Source: Portevinia maculata
Taxonomy: Eukaryota > Arthropoda > Insecta > Diptera > Syrphidae
Direction: 5' to 3'
Length of the DNA stretch: 64,000 bases
Assembly: GCA_949715645.1 (NCBI GenBank)
Contig: OX454526.1
Location: 309,933,195 to 309,997,194, forward strand
Below are positions 50,298-61,679 of the stretch, piece after piece; positions within the stretch are counted from its first letter, which is position 1, and each line of letters opens with the position of its first letter. The position numbers and the translations under genes were made by a program. The notes below the pieces were generated by a model that was not told where the DNA came from, made no database searches, and was given only the letters and a program-made list of their open reading frames with translations.

Positions 50298-52702
50298 TAG
50301 GGTGGATCACGGATGTATGGAACATTTTTTTTTTTGTGATTCGGAATTCTAATAGGGGGGATTGGTGCGTTATGCTAAAAGAAAAATAAATGTTGTTTTT
50401 TGATTAGATTGGTAAAGATCTTCTGCCTCCGCACTGACTTGAAAAATCAAAATTTGGTACAACATTTTAGTAAACAGATGTGACTGAAAACAATATAAAA
50501 GTAAATAGATAGATAAAAGTGCGTAAAATATATTATTGATAATTAGAATTTTAATTCAATATAAACAAAAAATAAATTCATTCGTAACAATAAACATTAT
50601 TTTTTTTATAATTAAGATGCTTTAAAATCTTGTTTTGTCTCAAATTTAGGCATTGTCTTCCGTGAATTTATTTTGGCCTTTATTGCGCCTAGTCGGCCCT
50701 TTTTGGTGTACTGAGAAGTGGCAGCTTCCGTTGTTATCTTTACAGCTCGTTCAACAGCTTCGGTATAGCACGGGAGCCTTAAAAAGAAAACTTCACCTTC
50801 ACCACCAGCTTCCACGATGCTCCGAATGTCTTGGTCACACAAATTTTGCATAATCGGTGGGTCAGAAACCTTTTCTTGCCAATTTATTAAATCGATATAT
50901 GTTGATGCATTGAAGTTAATAAGCGGCACTTCAAACAGCCTGGGTGTTGAAGACCGAGGCATATTACGTGCTTTTAATATGCGCCGAGCTCCCACTTCTC
51001 TTATATGTTTATTGTTATCTGTTACCATAGCAAGAAGAATGTTTTCAGGATGCGCAAAATAACCATTCCGCTGAATGACAGGATCGATTACGTTCTTAAG
51101 TTATCTGGAAGATATCTGGAGGCCATAACTATGTTAAAAAGATGGTGTGTACCATCCTTGCACTATGGTTTATTTTTGATGGAGAACCAAGATGGCCCGT
51201 GTGAGCCAACGCACATGAGACATTTTGCCTTGAGATTTATTTGACAGATCTTGTAGGAACTCACCTGATAAAACCGCTGACACAATCTTGTGCAAGTACT
51301 GTTGATCTGTACTTAAATCTTTAGCTATTTCTGGTAGAACATTCCCTTCAATACTTCGAAATGTTTTAAGAGGTAATTGTTCACAGGTTTCAAGTGCTTT
51401 TCCCAAAGGTCCAGTGTAAGAGTTAGGTACATCCCTCAAGATGTCCAAATAAGTGTCTTAAGGGTAGTTCATTCATGTGTAGTAAGCATATTATAAATTG
51501 AAGTGGTTTTTGAAGTTCTGTCTCAAGTAGTCTTATAATACCGCTGTACTTTTCTGTATTCACATTTGTACCGTCACAACCGATAGCCATAAGATGATGA
51601 TAGAAAACTTCGTATTGAAATTTGTACTCCTTTGGCCGAACCAGTCTTAGGAACTACATATCCCATGTATATACGAGTAGACCCTGACTCTTGCAGTAAA
51701 GAGATGTGCTCTTCAACAATTTTAGTTTTGTAGATTTTTTATGGTTTTGTCTTTCCTTCCATCAAAGTATAATGCAAATAATTCTGCAGAAGTCTTTTCG
51801 TTCAATAATTTCTCTCGGGTTTTAGTTTTCTCTCTTCGTATTTTACGAGTATGTCTGTCGATGACCCCGACTTCAGACCCAATATCAAACGAAACAGACG
51901 ACGCTATCGCTGCTGCTGCCCTATCTGATACTCCATACCTATCACATGTCTTCGATAATGTAGGAAAATCAACGCTTGAGGAAATTATTCTTTTCTTCTC
52001 AGGAATGTGTTTTTGTTTGGGCTGAATGAAGTTATCCGTACTTTTGGAACTTTCAGGCGCTGACGATAAGGATGTCAAAGAAGAACTAATCTCCAAAACA
52101 GCAGGGGTAGTAGTATTTATAGCAGTTTGGTATTTCTCTCGAGTCTGTTTTCTTCCCAAACTCTTTCGCAGCCTTTTAGTCACAGTAACATCAATTCCAC
52201 CGATTGCCATACTTCGAACATTTCTTTGGTCAACTAAAAAAGTTTGTTCTTGTTTCGGAACCTTTTTATCTTTGGTTCAGGAAGGTGCAGTGATTGAATT
52301 CATTGCATTTGCATGCCGTTATATCAAAAAGGAACTTACCACTTCGCTAAAAACTTTCTAATTTTTCTGGGGAGAATCTCTTGACGGTTTTTAGTAAATT
52401 CTTGTATTTTAAATGATATGCTTTCAACATCTGTATGATACTGGTTTTTGTAACAGTCGGAATAGATGCAGATCGCCATATATTTTCTATTTTGGATGAA
52501 TTTTATAGCATACCTACTCACTTGATTACGAACAGGTAGATTTTTGGTTTAATTTGTTTTTTAGAAGAGTTTCAATGTGTTTGCGGAGGCAGTTATCGTT
52601 ACCTAAATCGAATAATATTTTGCATTTATATATTTAAGCCTATAAGGCACCTTTTTTTACTATTAGATACCAATTAACAAAAAAAAAATTCGCTCCACCC
52701 TA
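50298..52702 (-). mobile_element. DNA transposon with hAT-like ends, unclassified transposase
   Basis: Flanked by an 8-base duplication ATGTACAT (50290-50297 and 52703-52710). This fits the hAT pattern nTnnnnAn. Ends TAGGGTGGATC (left) and TAGGGTGGAGC (right, minus strand) fit the hAT YARNG rule. Because ATGTACAT is a palindrome, part of it could belong to the ends. The single gene inside does not show a hAT dimerisation domain that I can see. Confidence 0.8.
50612..52520 (-). pseudogene. unclassified transposase, frameshifted
   Basis: Minus strand, N to C: a Cys-rich segment (FDITACKCNEFNHCTF, then QRNVRSMAIGGIDVTVTKRL), CDRYGVSDRAAAAIASSV, LLNEKTSAELFALYFDGRKD. Then VEEHISLLQ, GYVVPKTGSA, AIGCDGTNVNTEKYSGIIRL (likely catalytic Asp), FIICLLHMNELPLRHLF, then YTGPLGKALETCEQLPLKTF, KMSHVRWLTRAI, PENILLAMVTDNNKHIREVG and INWQEKVSDPPI. 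I recall this layout from multi-copy proteins of arthropods and cnidarians but know no settled name. At least four frames are used, so it is inactive. Confidence 0.7.
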
Positions 52703-52706
52703 ATGT

Positions 52707-53095
52707 ACATCTCCTAATAAAACATTTGAAAACATTATTTTCACCACCAAATTATAAAATAAGTTGTAAATTACGATTTTTATTTTTGGACTAATTATAA
52801 ATAACATTCCTAATGCTGGGAAGTTTATCAGTCTTTTTGTTACAACAAAAAACGACTGGACCGAATGCGATATCATTTTTTTCGGACCATGTTTACATCA
52901 ATACGCGTCTATTGGGACCAAAACATAAATTTGTTCCCATAAATACGTAACTACACACGCACACACATAGATCTTCTTAAAAACATTTGAAAACCATATT
53001 GTGAACCTTCGAATTTTAAAATATATTGTAAATGACGATTTTTATTTTCGAACCAATAACAATAACTTTCCCAGTAACTGGGAAGTTAAACATAA
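52707..53095. repeat. spaced direct repeat, about 120 bases
   Basis: AAAACATTTGAAAAC, then TAAATTACGATTTTTATTTT and CTGGGAAGTTTA recur with changes at 52969-53092 (for example TAAATGACGATTTTTATTTT). The two units are about 262 bases apart. Between them lies ACGACTGGACCGAATGCGAT, a phrase of a kind common in insect repeats. Family unknown. Confidence 0.5.
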
Positions 53096-53403
53096 ACAAA
53101 TTAAATGAGCACAAGTGCAGGTAACTATGTAAATATATACTCAAAAACGACTGCCGGCTTTATGTATAAATATTCGGTACCTACGTCCAAGTGGATGAAC
53201 TTCTCATTGCAATTAAACTGATGCTAGTTCTTAGCACCTGGGTTCTAGCGCACCACAGCTCACTAAACAATGCATCATGATTCATGACTGATGAGATTGG
53301 CGGTATTTGCAGTAGTATCGGAGTTAACCCCAATGCACAAATCAGGTACTTCAATCTTCAAGCCATAAACAAAATCTGTGGCGGTCGTCATAGCTTTGTT
53401 AAT

Positions 53404-53556
53404 GGGCGCATTCAATTTACAAGTCAACTACTAGTGACTACTATTTTACCTTTTCTCATTGATCAAATAACTCAAGTGACCATCGTTTGGCAAGTGATAG
53501 AAATTTAATTAGTAGTGAACTTGCAGTTAACTTGCAAATTGAACGCGCCAAATGTC
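53404..53556. mobile_element. short MITE, copy 2
   Basis: Ends GCGCATTCAATTTACAAGTC (left) and GCGCGTTCAATTTGCAAGTT (right, minus strand). Same family as 28238-28397. Non-coding. Confidence 0.7.
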
Positions 53557-54811
53557 TTGATGATTTGTTCTTCTATGTAGTGTTCAGTAAACCGTGAGTG
53601 TGTAAAGCGAAAAATAAAACACAGAACAATCGACTGCACTCTTATGCAATTCTAAGTTTGTATTGATAAATCATTGGTTAAATAAAAAATCAGAACTTTC
53701 TCAAACGCAACAAACACCTGTCCACTCAAGAATTTATATTAAAGCACGTAAAAGAGAGTATTTTTAGAAAACATACTCACTGAAAGGCTGGTAACTGTAT
53801 TTTACGTATACGTTTTGGGGAGAATAAAATGCGATTTTGAATAGGTACGCTAATAAATTGTACATACGTATGTATGTATCATTGCATGCATATATGTATG
53901 TATGCACATAAAAATATATTTAGAAGCATTTGCTGATGTGAAAGCCCGAAAGAATATTGACTATAATTTGGCTTTTAAATTCGAAGTACATACCTAGTTA
54001 TTTGGAGAAGGTATTCTACATGTTAAGTTAGAATAGAGTTCAAGTATCGAAGTTTGATGCTTACTATAAGCGTTAACTTGGTTAAACATTATGTTTAGTC
54101 TTAGCTTTTTGCTCAATAAGCTTATTTATTGTCGAAAAATAGGCTACTTAAAAAAGGAGTGGACAATCCCATCTGCCCATTTTAATAATCCAACCATATA
54201 TATTTCGTTGTATTTCGTCGAGTTCTATAAATTGAACGTAGTTTTAACCACTAACTCAATGAACTATTTGATTATCACAAAATCGCACTGGAAGTGACCT
54301 ATTTTAGGCGTCATAAGTGTAAAAAAATGTTAGGCAACAGTTCTATCTTTCTGCTAGCTCTGTTGATTTAGTGGCATGAGAACCTTTAACTCTATGATTT
54401 AAGTGATCCGACGGTAGCCTTTGCAACTACTTGGTGTTGTATTCGTTCACTTAAAGACAAATCAATTTCGCATGCTACTAGTTCTAAGGATACGTACCAG
54501 CTTATTGCTTACCAGGTTTCCGGAAAGATTCATGCCGGTACTCGATCCAGCGGCACTCAGAGCAGGCGGTACTCAGAGCCATCCCCCCAGAAGAGCAAAT
54601 CCAGATGCGATCTTTTTCGGTTTCGCACGTTTAATTAAAGAAAAAGATCAATTGCAGATTTGCCAATCACAAGAAATAAGCGATCTCAAATTTTATAAGG
54701 ATTTACCAAACTAAGCAATATACATTGAAATAAATTTCTTGTTTAACCATTGAAACTGGGGGGAAAACTCATTTTGATTTGTTGAAGAATAGTGTAGCAG
54801 AGTTGTCATAA
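53557..54811. other. spacer; one open frame of unknown value
   Basis: At about 54530-54712 a plus-strand frame reads PVLDPAALRAGGTQSHPPRR and continues to a stop, with composition unlike its AT-rich surroundings. It may be a decayed coding piece. Nothing else recognised. Confidence 0.3.
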
Positions 54812-55177
54812 TCACCCCTATCGTGGAATCCGTCGGATCTGAGATTCACATCACTTATTCGATTCACGTGAACAGAAAATTGCCCACCATAGCATCCGTC
54901 GGATACTCTCCCTTACCGACCACTATTGGTGATTAGGAAATTCAATCGTGACAGCTCATTTCAAACACATTTGTTTTGCAAAAATTAAATTCAGTGCAAA
55001 TTAAATAAAAACTGCGGATGTCAAATGCATGGATAGATTCGATCCGTTCGTTTTCCACGATACAGTGAATTTCATTCATGTTACCGACATGTGGATGGTT
55101 CACGTCTGCGGATTACACGATGAAAATTGTTCACTATTAGCGGATCGTTCCCCCCACGAATTCCAAGATAGGGGTGA
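54812..55177. mobile_element. MITE with TCACCCCTATC ends, copy 1
   Basis: Ends TCACCCCTATCGTGGAATCC (left) and TCACCCCTATCTTGGAATTC (right, minus strand). About 365 bases. The interior (ATGGATAGATTCGATCCGTT, ACATGTGGATGGTTCACGTC) is repeated in inverted orientation at 61241-61600. A short frame inside is probably not a gene. Confidence 0.75.
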
Positions 55178-55237
55178 ATATACGAAACTGCTATATGGAC
55201 TCAATAATATGCAGAAAAGTTTAAACTTAGTAGAAAC

Positions 55238-55967
55238 ATAGGGACGGGCTACAGTCCGCTTGGGCGAACTGTTGGATACCCTATCCTCATAAGTGGACGT
55301 GACAAAAGTCTAAGTATGGTTGAATTGTTAAGAACGCTCTACATATTTTGTTATATAACATTTAAAGGATTTAATCGAAAAAACGAAGTTTTTGTAAAAA
55401 ACCCCTCCCTAGCTCAAACTTTAGTTTTTCAATAAAATTGTTTTATTTAATTGTTGGCGTGTCAGTAGGCGGATTAAATAAATATTTAAACATAAGTATA
55501 AAGGGCACCTAGAGAGTCTATTATAAATTTCAGTTTCCTAGCTCAAACTTTGGCTTTTCCATAAAATTGTTTTATTTAATTGTGGCATACGCCCGAATTT
55601 TAGAAATTTTATCTCCTGAGCAGTTTTAGGAGTCATATAAACAAATTCAGCTTTATAGCTAAAAATTAGATTTTTTCCAGAAATTGTTTTTTTAATTTGT
55701 GGGCGTGTCTGTGGGCGGATTTCAAAAATTCTTAAACTTGATTATTTCGGGCCCTTATAGAGATTATATCGCTAAAATGTCAGCTCTCTAGGTCCAGTTT
55801 AAAGGCCTAATTTTTGCCGACAGACGGACGGACGGGCGGACATGGCTAGATCGACATTACTATCGATGCTGATCATAAATATAGTAACTTGTAGGGGTCT
55901 ACGGGCAATATTTAGGTATGTTACAAGCTTCGCGTCAAAATAAATATAACCTTAGAATAGGGTATAA
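55238..55967 (+). mobile_element. DINE-1/Helentron-like repeat H8
   Basis: Starts ATAGGGACGGGCTACAGTCC like H1, has GACGGACGGACGGGCGGAC and a slightly decayed hairpin end (ACCTTAGAATAGGGTATAA). It shares CTACATATTTTGTTATATAA with the helicase 3' end. Confidence 0.8.
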
Positions 55968-56099
55968 TCGATAAATTGTAATGTAATGACATTATTATAG
56001 CGATAAAATTGCTTAAAATAATATTTTTTTTTGGTTTCCGCGGACATGCTTTCAGCATTTAAACATATGGAAATGCAACAATTTCAGGACCCATGGTGG

Positions 56100-57365
56100 A
56101 TAGGATCAGGTATGATGAAAAGGAAAAATTGCGCTATTCATTACAGCTGCCAAAAAAGAATGCTTATATTCGTTCGGATACGTCGTGGGAAATCGGCTTA
56201 GGACTAAAGTCATACACTTCAAACAGATAAGTGATCGCCTAGCTGTGATCCACATCAAAGCTACATTTCAAAACATAAGCCTAACATGTGCACACGCCCC
56301 CACCGATTTAGGGAGGAGATTTATGACCTCCTGGCTGGAGCCTATGGAGCCTGTCCGAAGTACGATATCAAAGTTGTTGTGCTCAGGGATTTTTATTCCA
56401 AAGTCGGAAAGGAAAACATCTTCGACGGATTAGTTGGTAGGCACAGCCTCCACGACACGATAAAAGATCATTAATCGATTTTGCAGCAGCCCGTATTGCG
56501 GTGATAAGTAGCACTAGGTTTGCAAGGTTCAGGATCCACACAGCAACCTGGCGCTCTCCAGATTGTCGAACTGCCAACCAAATCGACCATGTGCTAATCG
56601 ATGCGAGGCACGTATCCAACTTCTTAAACGTGCACACATTTCGAGGATAAACGTCGACTCTGACCATTTTCTTGTAGCGGCTAAATTTAGAGCTCAACTG
56701 TCCAAGGAGAAGATGCCGCGAACTGCTCAAAAGAAGAAATTCGACGTTGGACGCGTTAGCACACCTGGAGTAGGCAGAGTCTACAGAGAGCGTAGGAGGG
56801 AGAGACTCTCCTCTGTGCACTCACCACCCACAAGCCCCAACAATATGTGGAACCGTATCCCGACATCATTAAAGAGGTAGCCGAGGCCACCGTAGGATAC
56901 CAGCCATCCCAGAGAAAAAGCCCGCAGTATGAAAACGTAAGCCGCCGGCTCTGATGGCTTACCAGCGGAGCTTTTCAAATACGGAGGTGATGTTTTGGTT
57001 GGGCACATCCACCCAATCAGCAACCAACAATGGGTGCAAATAAACATGCCCGATGACTGGAATCTCAAAGCCGCATATGGCCCGTGTACAAGAAAGGCGA
57101 TCCTATGTCTTGCAAGAACTATCGAGGCATATCCCTGCTAAATGTCGCATATAAGATCCTATCCAATGTATACTGTGTGAACGTCTCAATCCGTTCTGCA
57201 ACGCACTAATCGGCACGTACCAGTGTTGCTTCCGGCCCGGTAGATTGACTGCTATCGCGGATCCCAGAGCGCTTGGTCTGGAGAACTGGAAGCAGCGTGC
57301 CCGAGATCGGAGAGGATGGAAAGCTGCAGTGTTTCAGGCAGAGACCCTTCACGGAGCCCGTTAAG
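56100..57365 (+). pseudogene. LINE remnant, copy 1 (endonuclease plus RT pieces)
   Basis: Endonuclease: VVGNRLRTKVIHFKQISDRL, FQNISLTCAHAPTD, a frame change, CPKYDIKVVVLRDFYSKVGK, QIDHVLIDARHVSNFLNV and GINVDSDHFLVAAKFRAQLS. RT: KKGDPMSCKNYRGISLLNVA, then a large internal deletion joins directly to the C-terminus RALGLENWKQRARDRRGWKA ending at TAA near 57364. RTE-like or a related APE-type LINE. The GDFN box is changed to RDFY, so the nuclease is dead. Confidence 0.82.
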
Positions 57366-58129
57366 TAAAAGTAAGTTACCTACCTTGGAGTAAACATGAA
57401 CTCCAAAAATGACACCTTAGTGGAGATCAGATCATGAATTACCTTAGAAATATATGGGTTAAAACTCTTCACTCGAAGAACAAAGTACATGCTCTATCGA
57501 ACTTTACTTTTGCCGAGTGCTGTTCGATATGTAGGAAAGGGGAGCTAATATTGGGTTCATTTGAAAAAAATACTCCGTCGGATATTTGGTTCTGTGTGCG
57601 AGCACGGCGAATGGAGGAGAAGATAAAACCGCGAACCTTATGAGCTGTCCCAAGATGTGGCAACATTGAATGAACGACTCATAGTTTGTAACATACCTTA
57701 ATGAAAAATCTTTTCCAACAAGGTGGTAAACTTCCGACACAAATTTGGTGTGCAAACTAAGATGGTAAACGTGAAAAACTTGTTCAACCAATAAGCGGTC
57801 GAGATGCAGTGAGGTGCCCTAATTTGAACAAAGCTTGACGACTAGTATGTTGCATTTTGTACAACATTGTACAACACCGAATAGACACTGGAGATGCAAG
57901 ATCTCCCGACGATTAGGGGAAGGTGTTCTACCTTGGTCAGAATGACTTCTTGGCAAAATACTACGCATACAAAAAGCTGCTCTTTTGTGAAATATTCCCC
58001 TTCTGTTAATTTTAAATTTGTTTGTGGATGTCAAGTAAAAGTAAGTAAGGATGTCAGGCTGTACGTGTCTAAAGGAAAATTGATTTGGACTACCGAAACA
58101 ATTTTTTTTTCTTTTTAACTTTCTTTTAT
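56200..58129 (+). repeat. direct duplication, unit 1
   Basis: This block recurs at 62071-64000 at a constant offset of 5871 bases. All stretches and translated frames that I compared are identical. It covers most of the LINE remnant and about 760 bases of other sequence after it. The left border (AGGACTAAAG) cuts inside the LINE endonuclease. Confidence 0.9.
57366..58129. other. patchwork sequence after the LINE remnant
   Basis: Contains a short LINE-like phrase (YLGVNMNSKNDTLVEIR) and a 27-base piece of the DINE-like end (CTCATAGTTTGTAACATACC, near 57679). No complete gene. The same patchwork is in unit 2 of the duplication. Confidence 0.45.
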
Positions 58130-58744
58130 AATTTAGTATACTTAAGAGAAAGATATTGAATTAGTGCTGAAATTTCGAACTCAACTGAATATAGGAATTG
58201 AGTTTATATCATGATGATATACGACTTCGTATTTGGGGTTTGTAAGCCTTTATCTCGCGGGCATTTTTTTTGTTATTCTATCAGTTTAAATACCTACGTA
58301 TCAGTTAAATAACAATCAGTTAAATAACAAATGGTTTTTACAACACGGATTTTCTCAAAAATGGCTCTAACGAATTGATAATTTCTGAAAAATAAAATTA
58401 TTGAGGTGAATGTTAGATTTTTTCATTTTTTACAAATATAGTCGAATAACTTTACTTTACATGAATACTCATGAATACTAATATCTCAAAAACGGATCAA
58501 GTTATGTTGAAGAAAATTCTAACGGCCTTAAGACGTTGATCTCTGTTGGTGTTTACAATACTTGGTGCAAAGGTAGGAAAACGAACAACTCAGGTTTTAC
58601 CAAAAGACTAAAGCAACGATACTTTCGAATAACGGCCATATCTCAACAATGGGTAAAATGATTTATTTGCTTAAAATAGACACAGCATTTTTCATTGAAA
58701 ATCGACAGAGATGCTCTCAAACTCTAAAATTGCTCTTTTCAATG
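58130..58744. other. spacer, nothing recognised
   Basis: AT-rich with no clear feature. Confidence 0.35.
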
Positions 58745-59155
58745 GAACATGTTTTGGTTCTGATCAGTTAAGTGCGTAAAGCTGATCTTATTTTAACTGG
58801 AATACCAGTAAATTCAAATGAAAATTTGAAAGACATTTTTCTAAATATTTGTGCGGTCACTTCAGATTCGGTGTTTTCTTTTGAGATATTTCGTCGAAGG
58901 AGAAATAAGCCACAGGGGACTGGCGGGGGCAGTAGCCTCCCAACTAATAAGTTATCTGCATCTGCACCTGTTATAGTCAAACTGTTTTTTCAAGCTGAGT
59001 GAATTCGATTCGTAAAATGTTTTTTTGCTGCCAGCGCAATCACACTTGAAAAGATTGATTCACTTCTATTCGCGCAATTAAATGCCTTTCTGCTGGTGGG
59101 TTTTGTTTACGAAAAGCCGCTATGAAATTGAAAGAGGAGAAACGAAATCATTTAG

Positions 59156-59192
59156 TTCAATCTTTCAACCGGTTTGTTGAAACAACAACACC

Positions 59193-59277
<85 letters not shown>

Positions 59278-59279
59278 CC

Positions 59280-59325
<46 letters not shown>

Positions 59326-59418
59326 TCATCATCAAAAACAACAACAGTTATGGCTTAGTCAGTTATGTCCAATGCTTACCTGTCAATCTTTCAACCGGTT
59401 TGTTGAAACGACAACACC

Positions 59419-59450
<32 letters not shown>

Positions 59451-59554
59451 CAACAACAGCAACAACAACAACAACAGTTATGGCTTAGTCAGTTATGTCC
59501 AATGCTTACCTGTCAATCTTTCAACCGGTTTGTTGAAACAACACCACCACCACC

Positions 59555-59585
<31 letters not shown>

Positions 59586-59612
59586 CCAACAACAACAGTT
59601 ATGCCTTAGTTA
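59156..59612 (+). repeat. minisatellite with CAA and CAC arrays, three units
   Basis: A unit with CAATCTTTCAACCGGTTTGT, an array of CAA/CAC triplets and ACAGTTATGGCTTAGTCAGT starts at 59156, about 59385 and about 59514. The triplet arrays differ in length (about 150, 65 and 50 bases). The Gln- or Thr-rich open frames across it are by-products of the repeat. Confidence 0.9.
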
Positions 59613-60338
59613 TCAATTATGTCCAATGCTTACTTGTGGAAATTACTTCAGTTCACGATAAAGTGCTAATTAACTTAATTAATAGCAACAACAGTTATGT
59701 CTTAATTTATTTACGTGATGGAAAAATTGCTCTCTGTTTAAACTTTTTAAAACACAATGACATCCAATGTTGGGGAAATTACTTTACTTCACGACAAAGT
59801 GCTTATTAAATGCATTTACAGGCATCCAGGGTAGATTTCCCTTTGTTGAGTTTGATTCCATTCCGTTAAGGCATAGTACAAGTTATGAAAACATTATTCT
59901 GTGTTGCGATACCTACGAGATTTACAAGTCAAAGTGCAACTGCCATTGACTTATTTATCGTTTCGAACAAAAATAAAGTTTGGTTTTTCAACCAAACACA
60001 CGGCGTTGCTGATTATGATTTAATTTACTTAATTTATGAATATGGAGGAACTCTCTCTGGAAGGAGCTCGCATAGACATGCATCCATTTAGAAATTCTAC
60101 CTCAACAGACTTCAAGTTTGATTTTCTAATCAATCTATTGAAATATTTATAGGATAAGTACGTTAATTTTTTTACCTCGGGCATTAGAAATTTAATTTGT
60201 GAATAAGATTTTTTGTACAGAGTGTACAAAAATACAAGATCCATCCACGATTGGAATCGTTATGCCGTCTGTAGAACGTTCTGTTTCTGTAAGAGCTGTA
60301 AATGACGCCAAAGAAAATTTTATTTTAACTAATTAGAT

Positions 60339-61106
60339 GTGTCAAGAAATTCCACGAAAATATTATGGTATAATTTAAAAAACATGTGCGCGATTAGTAA
60401 ACCAAATTTGGAGGGTGCTGCGGATCTCGATTTTGCGAACAAATTGAATAATATTTTCCGCTGTCTATTGGCAATTCAAATCCACGAGTTAGTTTTGTTT
60501 CTCCCTCGAACCTACCTGCGGGATCTTTCTCATTTAACTGCGTGTCTCTTGAGGAATGTTTTGCTTCACTTAATTCAACCAATTCTAATGCTTCACCTAA
60601 ATTTATTCGTTTGCTGCTCCCGGCAATCTTTCCAAGCGTTGCCAATATTTACAATGACTGGCTGACTAGGTAGTTTTTTCCACGCTCCTGCAAGATTGCT
60701 AAAGTCATTCCTTTGCAAAAAAAGGCGGTGAGTATTGAATTACCGACCTATAAGCATTTTGCCATTTCTTTCGAAGGGCTTGGAAAAACTTATGTTCAAT
60801 CAGCTTTTCGAATTCGTGGAGTCTCACAATCTGCTGTCACCTCTGCAATCTGGATTTCGGAAGAAGCACAGTTGCTTTTCAGCTATCTTAAAAGTCCATG
60901 ACGACATAAGGATTGCAATGACTGCGGACAAGGTATCGGTTTTGAGTTTACTTGGCTTTTCTAATGCCTTCGGATCAGTAAGCCTCCCGATCTTACTGCA
61001 TAAATTACACCATCAATTTGATTTTTCTTCAAAAGTTTCTTGTCTAATCGAAGGCAAGCCGTTTGCGTGGGTCATTTGGTCTCTAACTTCGTCTCTCAAC
61101 AACTAG
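60339..61106 (+). pseudogene. reverse transcriptase of the CR1-group LINE
   Basis: Two frames. The linker (TKILWYNLKNMCAISKPNLE, DFANKLNNIF), then NYRPISILPFLSKGLEKLMF, SHNLLSPLQSGFRKKHSCFS and SVLSLLGFSNAFGSVSLPIL. The catalytic Asp of the DFSKAFDSV box has become Gly (GFSNAFGSV). The FADD box is missing, as the copy ends before it. Confidence 0.78.
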
Positions 61107-61240
61107 GTTTTGTACCTCGGACCGATTGAGGTTGCCAACGAGAAGTTGCGTTTTATAAAGAATGGTAAGAAAAATACTTTTTGTATTTTTACCAAATTGC
61201 CGATAAAACTTCACGTAGTTATCTTAAAAACAAAAAAAAA

Positions 61241-61600
61241 TCACCCCTATCGTAGAATCCGTCGGGGGGAATGATGCGTTAATAGTGAACAATTTGCATC
61301 GTGTAATTCGCAGACGTGAACCATCCACATGTCGGTAACATGAATGAAATTCACTGTATCGTGGAAAACGAACGGATCGAATCTATCCATGCATTTGACA
61401 TCCACAGCTTTTATTTTATTTTCACTGAATTTAATTTTTACAAAACAAATGTGTTTGAAATGAGCTGTCACAATTGAATTTCCTAATCAACAATAGTGGT
61501 CGGTAAGGGAGAGTATCCGACGGATCCCACGATAGCAATTTTCTGTTCACGTGAATCGAATAAGTGAAGTGAATCTCAGATCCTCAGATATTTAACTGAA
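61241..61600. mobile_element. MITE with TCACCCCTATC end, copy 2 (inverted)
   Basis: Left end TCACCCCTATCGTAGAATCC. The interior is the reverse complement of 54812-55177 (for example ATGTCGGTAACATGAATGAA). The right end reads GACGGATCCCACGATAGCAA, then diverges, so its outer border is uncertain. Confidence 0.65.
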
Positions 61601-61679
61601 GTTGTTTGAAAAAAAAACTGAAATCTGGACCTAAGTACAAAACCTTCCCCTGCCATTGGCCAAGAAGTTGCAGAGATGG

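Larger units (their letters stand above)
58745..61106 (+). mobile_element. CR1-group LINE (Kiri/Crack-like), heavily decayed
   Basis: Pieces in the expected order on one strand. ORF1 (58745-59110): RKADLILTGIPVNSNENLKD then CFFAASAITLEKIDSL. Endonuclease (59820-60040): TSYENIILCCDT and IDLFIVSNKNKVWFFNQTHG. RT (60340-61106). A CAA/CAC minisatellite (59156-59610) sits between. It has lost much of its sequence. Confidence 0.65.

Noticed and set aside
55029..55241. A small conserved gene (it recurs at 61247-61471)
   Set aside because: The recurrence is due to two copies of a MITE with inverted ends, not to a gene.
59122..59609. Gln-rich or Thr-rich proteins
   Set aside because: They are translations of a CAA/CAC minisatellite in different frames, with no start context or conserved flanks.
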